Of a DNA stretch of 33,704 nt, positions 19,513 through 29,152 are shown in pieces (the stretch's first letter is position 1; each line of letters begins with the position of its first letter). A program made the translations under genes and the position numbers. The stretch is taken from assembly GCA_038496445.1 (NCBI GenBank), contig JALMLS010000465.1:1-33704 (forward strand), read 5' to 3'. The notes beneath the pieces were generated by a model that searched no databases, was not told where the DNA came from, and saw only the letters and a program-made list of their open reading frames with translations. The stretch comes from Trichosphaerium sp. ATCC 40318. Taxonomy: Eukaryota > Discosea > Flabellinia > Trichosidae.

Positions 19513-20349
19513 TGAGCAAAAACTATGAAGTCGAAACGTTCTAAACCAATGCTTGCATAGACATTCACTTGGAAGTTGGTGTTTACAACGTTAGTAATCA
19601 CGTGCTTTTCATTCATTTTTTGACAGTATAAAAGGTATTTTATGGCGTTTGATAAGTGAGAGATAGTTGTTTAAGTACAGTAGAGAGAATTTTATTAAGC
19701 AGTTCCACTTCTTGTATACACGCACACATGCGTGGGGATCATGTTTTAATTGTTTTTATTGTGCTTTTTTGACTTTGAACGTCAAAAAAAAATCAACTCT
19801 GATTCTGCATAAAAAAAATTTATTTTTGCGGAGAAGATTTTAAAATACTATTTTCTCCTCCTGTTATGCCTTTTCAATGTTGATACCACTATCGTATGTC
19901 TCACTTGGAATGTTGTGTCTGTTGTGAATACCTAAGGGCTGCTACAGGCTTTTGAGTCACAGTACAATTAAAAAATACCCAATAGCACATGGGAAGCTTT
20001 CTTTGCTTGTTAGACATGCATAGCACACGGCTAAAAGCATTTGCGTGCAGTCATTGTGTGAATGAAAATGCAGTTGTGTTAAAGGTACGTTCAAAACCAT
20101 TAAACGGCAGCCATAATGCGTCAAATATTATAACACATTAATGACTACCCGTTCTGAGAGTATGGCTGCCGTTTTATGGTTTGTCTTTGAGATTTCGCCT
20201 AAATATCCCATCTCAACTATTTTTTTGTACTACAAAAAGTTATTAATACACTTTCTGAGGTATGCAGGGACAAATTCATGCCTAGTGAACCGTTTATAAA
20301 CTCAAATTAAAAAATACCAAAAATAGTCCATCAAACCACTCAACAATCA
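19513..20349. other. Intergenic stretch with a hairpin, no gene seen
   Basis: Contains CACGTG at 19599, several A/T runs, and the inverted repeat described at 20094-20182. I see no coding frame with family resemblance. Confidence 0.4.
20094..20182. repeat. Hairpin: 22-bp inverted repeat with 45-nt loop
   Basis: AAACCATTAAACGGCAGCCATA at 20094-20115 pairs with the reverse complement at 20161-20182, one mismatch. No target duplication is clear. It could be a tiny foldback element or a structured transcript. Confidence 0.65.
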
Positions 20350-20673
20350 TGCCCACACAAGGACAGGCGTTTGGGGTTTGAGTGCAATGAACCAATTGAA
20401 GAAGTTGCCGCAGGTCAGCACAAAACATTGTCAAGAATGTCAAAATACCGTCATATGCACGCTTTCATTCAAAAATGGTATGTGGGAGGGTACAGAGTTA
20501 AAGTAACAACGTTTAAAAGTAGTGAACAGCCAAAAAACTTAAAATTTTGGGCAATTGGATAGCGACTTTATTGCTAGCCAAACTCCTTCCAATGATACTA
20601 CAGTGTACACGGCAATTGATTGGAGCTTTTTAGATTACTATTATGGAACAGGGGATGAGACTTTTCGCGTATA
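20350..20673 (+). pseudogene. Unidentified ORF pair broken by a frameshift
   Basis: A frame ending TAG at 20562 reads EEVAAGQHKTLSRMSKYRHM, HAFIQKWYVGGYRVKV and EQPKNLKFWAIG. Immediately downstream, in another frame, DSDFIASQTPSNDTTVY and AIDWSFLDYYYGTGDE continue to TAA near 20673. Together they read like one protein interrupted by a single-base shift near 20560. I do not recognise the family. No start codon with context was found. Confidence 0.35.
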
Positions 20674-21134
20674 ATTTGTAAAAATCACATGTAAAAACTT
20701 AAGCAACTCATGGAGATATTGCACAATAATTTTGAACGCTCTAATTATAACAGAATATGCCCGACATATAGTAGATAATGTACAAAAAATAAATTCACGT
20801 TTTTGTTTACTGCTAAGGACTTGGCGATTTTTTTTCCAAATGGGAACTACATAATAAAATTCTCTCTAGTATCGTAAAACAACATCAGCAAGTAGCAGTT
20901 CTATACAATGGCACATTATGATGCAAAAAGTTTTTGTGTTGCTGATTGAATTCTTCAATTTATATATGTAATTTGTTGTATATGTACAAGAGATAACTCC
21001 AATTTAATAAATGGGAAGGGTCTCTGGGTATGTGATCCAGGGATTGAAGCTGAGTGAGACATATTCTGCCTCCAATCTGGTATTGTAGATCAACAAGAAC
21101 ACATGAATCTTATGAGAAATGATTTCTATCTAAG
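20674..21134. other. Intergenic stretch, no gene seen
   Basis: AT-rich spacer downstream of the YwqK gene. Nothing coding or structured was recognised. Confidence 0.4.
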
Positions 21135-21773
21135 TCAAAACGATATCGCTAAATACGATTTGTCACGTATAAATTGACCTTTATCATAAAAATGTACAGT
21201 TCTTAATTCACCATCTTCACTCCAAAATATATCTTCGCCCTGTTTTTGTGGAAAGACTTGTTGTTGTGTACTTACATAAAAGCATTGACGCTTTATTTGA
21301 CCATTCTTATACCAACTTTTTTCTTCACCTTGCTGTTTGTTATCAACATAAAAACACTTGTAAGCCATTTGGCCATTATCATGCCAAGCTATTTTATCAC
21401 CTTCTAGCTTCTGAATTGCTGTACAATTACTAATCGGAGCCTTGCTATAACAAATACTACTTCTTTTGATGCCATTCATGTACCAACTTTTCTCTTCTCC
21501 AACTTTTATGTTGTTCGAGTACAAACACGTGGATTCCATCCTACCATTCCTATACCAACGCTTCTCTTGTCCGTGTCTCTTACTATTGATGTAAAAACAT
21601 TCCATTTTAACCAGACTTTTATGCTCAGCATTCCACAAGTTGCCTTCTCCTTCAATTAGGAAACATTGAATGCGCATTGGACAATTAAAATATTTCCTCC
21701 ATTTACCATGCTTATCAAACGTGCTATTGAATCTTGTAGTTATAGCCATGTGTTTGGATAAAAGAGGAGCCAT
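21135..21773 (-). CDS. YwqK/MORN_2-repeat protein
   Basis: Single-exon 212-residue ORF starting MAPLLSKHMAITTRF. After an N-terminal segment of about 45 residues there are about six repeats: KMECFYINSKRHGQEKRWY, NGRMESTCLYSNNIKVGEEK, SWYMNGIKRSS, AWHDNGQMAYKCFYVDNK, SWYKNGQIKRQCFYV and FWSEDGELRTVHFYDKG. The core xCFYxxxxxxGEEKSWYxNGQ is the MORN_2/YwqK motif also seen at 2-544, but this member has Cys before most FY pairs. One repeat unit is expanded (AISNCTAIQKLEGDK-type insert). No signal peptide or TM. Probably a structural or interaction protein; function unknown. Confidence 0.88.
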   Translation of the reverse strand: MAPLLSKHMAITTRFNSTFDKHGKWRKYFNCPMRIQCFLIEGEGNLWNAEHKSLVKMECFYINSKRHGQEKRWYRNGRMESTCLYSNNIKVGEEKSWYMNGIKRSSICYSKAPISNCTAIQKLEGDKIAWHDNGQMAYKCFYVDNKQQGEEKSWYKNGQIKRQCFYVSTQQQVFPQKQGEDIFWSEDGELRTVHFYDKGQFIRDKSYLAISF

Positions 21774-22322
21774 TTTATGAATACTTCTCCGTCTAAATCG
21801 ATAATATCTAGGTGCAACTCAACGGGGAGGGTTAATAGGCAGTAATCAGCCAACTCTGAGGTATTAATCTACGAGGATGTCGCCGGTTAGTTTATGCTAC
21901 ATAGTACGTTTTAGCCAGCTACCTTTCGTTTTGACGCCATTAAAGCAGGAGTCTATGAGTATTTTGATTTTATAAGACTAAAAAAATCAGCCAACTCCTA
22001 GTCACTGAAGAGTAATACACGTGTTCTATTTATTTTTTTATTACATTAAACGTGAAATATGAAAAGTTACAACGCCTACAGGTTGAGTTTATTCTTGACA
22101 CAAACCAATTGGTTTGCATGTCAAAATCTGTTGTACAGATTGCAACAGAATACTATTAATGGCGATTCTATTCTCATCCAGATTAACTTCTACATGCAGT
22201 TCAATGCAATGAAAGTAATTGTAAACTCGGACAATCTGTTTTTGGTTTGTCCATCCAAAGTCACGTGACTTGGCTTTTTAGTCGTAAAAAGTAACGAACT
22301 TAATAACACTTCCAGATTGGCT
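21774..22322. other. Divergent intergenic region, no gene seen
   Basis: Lies between the start of the YwqK gene (-) and the start of the transporter (+). It holds CACGTG at 22018 and 22262. The 69-codon plus frame at 22059-22268 shows no family signal. Confidence 0.45.
22262..22267. promoter_or_regulatory. CACGTG palindrome upstream of the transporter
   Basis: GTCACGTGAC, a 10-bp perfect palindrome at 22260-22269, 56 bp before the transporter ATG. Candidate E-box-type binding site; function is inference. Confidence 0.35.
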
Positions 22323-24052
22323 ATGGCTACGTTAAAGGTTATCACGTTTTCGGCTTTAGCAGCAACAGGTGAAATATGTTGCTTAGTTGCCGCTGGTAAG
22401 TGAAATAAACAGGTTTTTGCCAACGAACAAACAAACGCGTAAACTCGCTTATTTAAGGTATTACGATGACTCGTATAGGCGTCTTAAGTGACAATACAGT
22501 ACAAAGTATTTCAAACCTTATAAAATCACTTATTATGCCATCACTGCTATTCGCAACAGGTCCGCCACCTTTTTTTTTCTGGCAAAAAGCCAAAAAACAA
22601 TACAAAATTGTCAAAAAAGGTTATGACTTAAAACATTAAGTGTCTGACGTTGTAACACTTTCTCAACTTGTTAAATACTGGCCCACATTCGTATTTCTTT
22701 ATTTATATATTGCACTTGGTCTCTTCATTGGCTGGACGATAGGAAAGTGCGTGAAAATAATCAAAGAAACTTATCCTTATACCTTTTAAACTCAGAATTT
22801 TCCGCACATCGACTTCCTTTAAGTATTACTTGATGTGCGTTCTTGGACTCTCAAGTACGGCAAGTTTTGCTCTTGCTTATACAACCTCTCTCATAAAAAA
22901 TTCTCCACAAGTGCGTAATGAGCGTAAGTAGACATGTTTTTCTAATCATCCAATAGCTTTTTCAATCCGATGCCAAAGAATCCACCGAGATACTCTTAGT
23001 ACATCCTATTTTTTATTAAAACCCTTTACTTATTAAATAGAATCGGAGCACATCGTATGTACTGTTGATTGCTATATTCATGCAATTTCCGACATGGTTG
23101 ATTGGTTTTAATCTCTTGGCAAAGAATAAGGATGTAAAATCTTTAGTTTCTCAACAAGCACTAAGACAAACTTTCTTTAGAAGGAAGAATCAAGCAGTTC
23201 ATTTGACAATATGATACAAACCATAAGCGATACAGAGACGGAGATGCTAATCGAAGACTCTGGAATAGAAGATGTTGTTGAAGATGCTGAAGATGTTGTT
23301 GTTGAAGAAATACAAGAAAACAACTGGCAACGTATTAAAAGATACTCAAAGCTAGGTTACGGCATGTTAACTCCTCCAATTTGTGTGGGTGTATTAGGTA
23401 CGCAGAAGACTGTGTTGTTTACAGGTTCCGTTGCTAAGCTTTGTTAGCTATATTTATTGGCTGCGTACCACAAGTCCGTGCTTTGTTTCATGAAAGTAAA
23501 TACTTCAGTGGCACTCCGCCTTTGAGTTTTATTACTACAGCATGTACACTGATTGGAAACTGCCTGGTGCCACTTGCTATGATAATTCTAGGAAGTAAAA
23601 TAGCACGTGTAAGTCTTCTTTTTTTTTTCTTTTTTTTATGTCACCACAGCAGCTTATAACTCCGCGGACTTACGATTTATAGGGGCCACCAAAAACTGAT
23701 ATAAAGTTTAAGTGGCTATCAGCAATTTGTTTTATCAAGATGGTGCTTATACCTGCTTTGTTTACATTTGGTATAGTGTTTTTCTTGGCTCATAAAGTAA
23801 TTGGGTTATTCGATAATGATAAAGTAATGTTGCTTGTTCTTATGATAGAAGGATGTAAGTAGTATATGAACTGTTCAGTAAGTTCTTGTAACGTTATGGT
23901 TAGGTGCACCTACATCCGTCACTGTTGTTGTAATGGCAACTATTCATGGAAATATGTCAAATGGAGTGTCTGCGTTATTGTTCTATCAGTACATTGCAGC
24001 AATCTTAACTGTATCTTTAAGTGCAATGGCCATCATGGCTTGTATGGGATAG
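22323..24052 (+). CDS. Auxin-efflux-carrier (AEC/PIN-like) family membrane transporter
   Basis: Multi-exon gene from ATG 22323 (MATLKVITFSALAATGEICC) to TAG 24050-24052. N-terminal half: GITMTRIGVLSDNTVQSISN, LIKSLIMPSLLFATV, VFLYLYIALGLFIGWTIGK, YYLMCVLGLSSTASFALAY, then YVLLIAIFMQFPTWLIGFNL. A cytosolic acidic loop (KEESSSSFDNMIQTISDTET; EDVVEDAEDVVVEE) precedes the C-terminal half: LTPPICVGVLALLAIFIG, TTACTLIGNCLVPLAMIILG, FIKMVLIPALFTFGIVFFL, EGCAPTSVTVVVMATIHG and ALLFYQYIAAILTVSLSAM. This two-bundle layout with a central loop, PPxxxxxLxxxxG and LGxxL elements is that of AEC/PILS carriers, predicted to move organic anions across a membrane. Most introns keep phase; the stretch 22925-23060 (two candidate introns) does not resolve cleanly. 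Substrate unknown. Confidence 0.85.
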
Positions 24053-24590
24053 TTGTATAAAATTGTAGTGGACTGTGTAATACGAGAGTTGAGTCATAAA
24101 CATTACTGTTTTTTCAATTGAAATTCGTTTTCTTTCATCTGCATCAAGAAGTAGCCGTGAAAACAATAGGAAAACCCAAACACTATTGACGTTGTATTTT
24201 TACAATTCGCAATCGCTAGATAACGATATAGACACGGTGTCTCGGAGCACGTGATACCTCTGATACATTCATTGAATAGGTGTCTCGAATCCTCTCGTTA
24301 CAGTTCGATCTGTGTAGCCGGATCATTCTTGTCAGTTCGTGGTTTTTAACCAAACACGAGATTTCAATAGACAAAATTTAAACTATAAGTATGCTGTGAC
24401 ATCTATCTTATCACTATATAAAATTGGAGCAAATATTACGCCATGACTTTTTGTTTTTGCGATGAATCTGCTTCGTGAAATCAAGTGCGTTTTGTTCACT
24501 TAAGCAAACAATATTGTTTTGAAGGCCAATCACATCACACATCTCTTGTTACATCGCAGCGTCTCTTATTAAATAAATACCTTTGATCAC
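24053..24590. other. Intergenic stretch, no gene seen
   Basis: Spacer between the transporter and paralog B, containing CACGTG at 24248. A Leu-rich, TTCGA-containing stretch near 24300 was examined for a tRNA B-box but no cloverleaf could be built. Confidence 0.4.
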
Positions 24591-25815
24591 ATGCATTTTA
24601 CATCCATATTGGGGTTATTGGTCTTAATTATATCTATTTCTTGTCGCCAAATACCTCCTGGATATGTTTATGGTGTGGCTTCATCACTAACTGATCCTGA
24701 AAATGTTGAAGTATTTTATACAGACTTAGAGTTTAATAATGGTAAATTACTATTACCTCGCCTTATACTTAACTATTTGTAGAACCTACTTCTCTGGGCG
24801 TCACTGCTACGTTTACGCTTCAAATAGAACAATTTCCAGTCATAAGTAAGCCAAAGTTTTTTATACCAAATGCTGTTTTTACAGGCTGATGACACTTTTT
24901 TAGTACCTTCATTTGATGGCTCGATGATTCTTTTGACAATGATAGATGCCAGTGGATTTAAAGTAATAGTTAAATCAATTGACAACACATTAATATGTAC
25001 TGGCGAATTCCCAGAGTTTGTTGCTGCCGGTCAATTTATTGATGATACAACTTTCATTGTTTGGTTTAGCTCGACATTCACAGTGGCAACATATAAACTT
25101 GACATAACAAATACGGATAACTGTGTATCTTCAATATACTCATGCGGAACACCAATAAGACCTCCTGGATTTGTTGGAAGTACGTTGGCGAACAACAATT
25201 TGTTCTTTTTTCTTCTTTTTTTCTCGCTTAATATGACTTACTTTTTCGGTTACAGTGGTAGTTGATAGCGAAACAACAATGGTGGCTGTTTTTCAAAGAT
25301 CTGGGGACACTGTGCTTTATACTATTGATACACCAGCTTTTTTTGTTCCAGGAGCATGTGTTATTGACATGGCATCTGTCAATACTTTAGGTACTGTTGG
25401 GGGTATTTTCTTGTTAGCAAGGCTTGATGATACCCGGAATATTGGTATCGACGTTAATACCGCCACCCCACGAGTGTCAATAGCAATTGATAAAACAACA
25501 GGTACTTATGTTCTCTTCAATCATTTATTGTTTATTATATTTGGCTTACAAGAATTGTAGGCACTCAAACACCATATAGAACAATTCAATCACCAAGCAT
25601 CACTATTCCAACATTCTACCCAGGTTTGATAGCTCCGTGTGTATCAAGGTGAATTGAAAGAAAGATTATCATCTTCGATACTCACTTAACTTGTGTTTAG
25701 TAAACGGTCAGCAAAGGCAGTGGCGTCATTAAATGAAGAACGAATAGCACTGCTACATCGTTAAGTACTAGGGTTGTTTAATAAACTTTATACTTGAAGT
25801 GCTTTTTAAATTGTG
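24545..25815 (+). repeat. Right arm of the dispersed inverted duplication (partner 3735-4990)
   Basis: Carries the same six-exon gene as the left arm, in the opposite orientation. Identity is high in exon 1 (about 95%), intron 4 (59/60), exon 5 (about 94%) and exon 6 (63/64), and clearly lower in exons 3-4. All values were counted by eye. Confidence 0.8.
24591..25764 (+). CDS. Six-exon secreted protein, paralog B (unknown family)
   Basis: Exons 24591-24741, 24783-24845, 24904-25179, 25256-25501, 25561-25648 and 25701-25764 total 888 nt, giving 295 residues with all junctions in frame. The signal peptide (MHFTSILGLLVLIISISC) is followed by RQIPPGYVYGVASSLTDPEN; then PSFDGSMILLTMIDASG, GQFIDDTTFIVWF, PAFFVPGACVIDM, TPRVSIAIDKTTG and the tail KRSAKAVASLNEERIALLHR. 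Intron 4 has a normal GT donor here, unlike paralog A. Compared with A, the ends are nearly identical while the middle (LSVAQRFGSSEIHSVDTS against VAVFQRSGDTVLYTIDTP) has many amino-acid changes and small indels. No known domain; likely secreted or cell-surface. Retaining intron 4 would give an alternative hydrophobic C-terminus. Confidence 0.85.
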
Positions 25816-25842
25816 TCATGAATTTATCTAAATACGCTGTAC

Positions 25843-26190
25843 TATAGCGTAATATCACTGGCCTTGTACGCTTACAATGGTAAGTAAATAGTCTAGTGTG
25901 ATGCTAGTATTGTTATAGCCATCAGGTCACCATATCCAGTATTACTGGACAACTACAATTAGTGGTAAACATTGTTGAGGGCTATTTTATTTGCCAAGAA
26001 AATTCCCCATTCCGCTTTAAGTCATACAATGTTGCTGCCTTCGAATATCTAGTTTGTACAACCGAAATTAATGACTAACATGGAAACCTGGACCCCTCCA
26101 ATGGTCAACTTGGAGCAGCAGCTTTTTATAATTTTACAAGCTCTGCAGTTTTTGAGAGGTGTAAAAGGGTTTAGTACGCACTTGGAATTG
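25843..26190 (+). pseudogene. Decayed secreted/extracellular-type gene, unidentified
   Basis: One frame reads VTISSITGQLQLVVNIVEGY, FICQENSPFRFKSYNVAAF, YLVCTTEIND, then TAA (near 26073), and continues in the same frame HGNLDPSNGQLGAAAF and NFTSSAVFERC to TAG. A plausible short intron (GTAAGTAAATAG to TTATAG) precedes it. The in-frame TAA between EIND and HGNL suggests a nonsense-mutated gene, though it could be an unrecognised intron. It contains an N-glycosylation sequon (NFTS) and Cys residues, consistent with an extracellular protein. Family not recognised. Confidence 0.35.
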
Positions 26191-26974
26191 GCAATTGCAC
26201 TTGACAAAAGCCACATGTGTACATTTTATTTAGCTAAAACACCTTTTTTTACAGATAATTCTTTGGCAATACTCTTCACATTATCAGTCTCAAAATATGG
26301 TACACCAGCATAATCGCAAGATCTTGCATGTCTTTTCTTGATACTTTTACATCCATATGTTCCGATTTGTACCCAACAAGTAACTTACACTCACTCTAAG
26401 CAAAAAAAAAAAGAGTGAAACTGGCGATTCATAAACCAACGTCTTGACGCATACCTGAGCTGATTTGTCATCAATAAATGCTGCATTTTCAAGTGAATCC
26501 AATAAAAATCCAAGGGAGTACCTTTGACAAAAGTCCCTATTTCGGCTATTTTTCCGATTTTCCAAGGGTACTCCCTATGACAGCGGACCGTTTACAGACC
26601 CGTCTTTTGCGTTTCGGTCCGTAACCGGTTCGGACTGGTACTTCTCTAGAACTGGCTAATTGAAGGAGTTGTAGTTAGTGGTTAAGGAGAATGTGTATTT
26701 TGACGGATGATTAAACCGATAAAAATATAAACAACATTTTCTCCCATTTTTGAGAGTGGGAAGCTACTAGGTCTGTTTCTTTTTCACAAATGAAGGGTAG
26801 CTGTGAACTCAGTTTGAAGGAAATTTACTATTACAGTTTGTACAGTGTTTTTCGACATGGAATTTACTGGTTTTATGATTGGTACTTAACTTGTACCCTT
26901 CAACAGAGAGTTTGTATGTGTAAGTAATCCCCTTTTTTTTTATAAGCATGATTGTTGGTTTTTTTTTTTCTTAC
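26191..26974. other. Intergenic stretch with a short inverted repeat
   Basis: Holds the inverted pair GGGAGTACC (26514-26522) / GGTACTCCC (26567-26575). The 3' terminal exon of the minus-strand repeat gene at 26975-28680 should also lie here, but I could not define it. Confidence 0.35.
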
Positions 26975-28680
26975 CTTTGTTTCGCTCTTTTGCTTGATGC
27001 ATCTGAGAACTTCTTCCAATCCCACTCTTCATCTGGATACAAGTGTAATAAAATTCGAGGCCATTTCCTTACAAGACCAGGTGCACCAACATCAGTGATA
27101 TCTTGAGTTGAAACACGGTACCTTGTTGTATGTTTGTTAGTCAATAGTAAATCAGAAAATTTTGAGAAAGAACACAAATGTGGTGTACCAGTCCTTCGGT
27201 TTTTGCAGATTTAATCGTTTCTTTATCTTGTTTAAAATTTTTACAATATTCCTTGTAGTTGCCCAATACATATTTGGCTTCTTACTAACCCAGAAAAACA
27301 AGTGTCAAAAAAAAAAGATGAAACATGAAAAAAGTGTTTCCATGAAATATGCTGTGTACCTGAACTCTGAAGCTTGCCAGTTATAATCAGGATATACTGA
27401 TTTTAACATATAAGAAGGAGAATCATTATAACTAAATGAATAAGAAACTTGACAGTAAAGAGCGAACTTGACAACAAAAACAGAAAAAATCGAAAATCAC
27501 TCTCCCTTAACGTACATCAGAAGAAGTGTCCTGCCACCTCTATTATTTATTGTTCCACATCTTATAGTATACCAATCATCTAGAGTTTTGAAGTTAATAT
27601 CCTTGGCAACTCCGTTCAAGAATAAGCCTTGATTGTGTTTATCTTCCCACTATCCACCAGGCATGTTTCTGAACAAAATATAAGGTCACAAAGAAAATAC
27701 AAACACCGCACTCGAATCGCCATATTACCCACTCATACTCAGGGTAAGCATCCATCAGTGCAGCTGAATATGATCTATTGTATCTAAGGCTTACTTAGAC
27801 TATTCCAACAGGCTACAGCAAAAGAGTTCTTCCGGGATTTTTGGTACGTACTTGCCAATGAGTGACGAGTTTCCTTCAACAAGACACAAGCTAAATCCAC
27901 TCACTTTATACCAATCAGTCATTAGCATAACTTTTAATGTCACAGCCATATGTTCAAAATAAGCTCTAGAGTTCTTCCGTGTCCAACAATCAGTCGGCGT
28001 AAGTCTAGTTCCAAAAAAGTCAGTTAAACCATAATTGCATCAATTAGGCACAACAAAAACATTGTCACGTGATAAGCACGTTGCTAAAAAGAAACAAGAA
28101 AAGTAAAGCTTCAACAATAAAAAACTCAGTTCACTAAAGAGAGAAGAGTAAAGGCGTACTTGAACTTCCAAACTTGCCAATTGTAATTGCTGTAAATTGA
28201 CATGAGAGCGGTTGGCATACAACCCTCGAACCTGCACCAAAACGTCTTTTTTAATTGTACAATCGGTACAAAGCGTAGCTTACAGCTTTAATAAAGCGCG
28301 TGGAGTGGCTTTGACCGTTTCTCGCTTCAATGTTGCTTTATCAACGTCATACCACCCCTCAGCTGTTTTCACGCCAAGATCTGTTGCCCAAGAGTCCATT
28401 TCCATTCGTTGGTTAGCGAGTATGTAAGAACTGACTGTAAATGAGTTAGACTACCGCACACTCCATAACAGTTACTCTACAGACCATATTTTACAGTATT
28501 AACCGATTGTAATTTTGCAAGCTTTAAACGAGATTTTCTGGCGTTAAATAGGCCTACGCTCGATCTAACAAGCATAGAGAGCGGGTTAAAACGCCGTACG
28601 GCGCTATACGGCCGGTTGTGGATAATACTCAAAGTCAAACATCTTCTCAACATCAACTCAAACGCTGGTTCTAAACACAT
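26975..28680 (-). CDS. DWY/YPxYxW-repeat protein with mitochondrial-type leader
   Basis: Exon 1 starts at ATG 28678-28680 (or at the ATG 27 nt downstream) and reads MLRRCLTLSIIHNRPYSAV, an Arg-rich acid-free leader typical of mitochondrial targeting. The rest is a repeating unit of about 80 residues over 8-9 exons: WATDLGVKTAEGWYDVD, ALMSIYSNYNWQVWKF, MLMTDWYKVSGFSL, SYSAALMDAYPEYEW, WEDKHNQGLFLNGVA, INFKTLDDWYTIR, SYMLKSVYPDYNWQASEF, LNLQKPKDWYRVSTQDI, RILLHLYPDEEWDWKKF. The signature is W..N...Y...L....G....DWY.V.......GL...Y......L...YPxYxW, a module I associate with plants, algae, protists and large DNA viruses, without a name I am sure of. An in-frame TAG (27650-27652) replaces an expected aromatic residue in PGG-stop-WEDK; it may be a true nonsense change. 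The exon at 26975 ends in a donor, so the C-terminus is undefined. Confidence 0.65.
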
Positions 28681-29152
28681 CAATTTACAACTTATGGGCG
28701 TAGTCTTGGCGTTTTTACTACATTTCAGCGTCTCATTCAGTATTGGCTATAAAAATGGCGACAGCGGCAGTTAGACGCAAGTTTAGGCTAATATTCGGTT
28801 CATTGCATGCATCTTTTTGCTGAGAAAATAGAGTCGTTCAGTTACTTTTTTTATTTTATTTTCCTTCATGAACGGCAATTTTGGATGAAAATTGATTTAA
28901 ACGAAGTTGTGAAGATACCGTAATTATTGTATATGTGCTATTATTTTAGTATGTTGCAAGCATGGAATTCCCGTAGCTCTCCCAAAACTCGAGAATTCTG
29001 TGTTTCTTGGTTTTTTTTTTTCTTCCAAAAATGATTTTCTGTTCACTGAGAATAGTAAACTTATTCGAATACTTTTAAGCCCAAATACAAGCATATTATT
29101 AAACAATAACAACCAACACAACAACAACAACAACAACAACAAACTTCAAAAA
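28681..29152. promoter_or_regulatory. Divergent intergenic region between the repeat protein and actin
   Basis: 472 bp shared by two genes transcribed away from each other. It ends in an AAC/CAA-rich leader next to the actin ATG. A 22-codon frame (MATAAVRRKF...) from about 28753 has a basic leader-like look but is too short to support. Confidence 0.4.
29120..29143 (+). repeat. (AAC)n tract in the actin 5' leader
   Basis: About eight AAC trinucleotides end roughly 10 nt before the actin ATG (29153). Unstructured CAA/AAC leaders favour ribosome scanning in other eukaryotes; such a role here is inference. Confidence 0.6.

Noticed and set aside
24241-24330. Possible tRNA (TCTCGAATCC and GTTCGATCTG resemble a B-box)
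   Set aside because: No A-box at the right distance and no acceptor or anticodon stem could be formed.
27650-27652. Reassignment of TAG as a sense codon
   Set aside because: The YwqK gene, the transporter and the esterase end naturally at TAG, so TAG works as a stop here.
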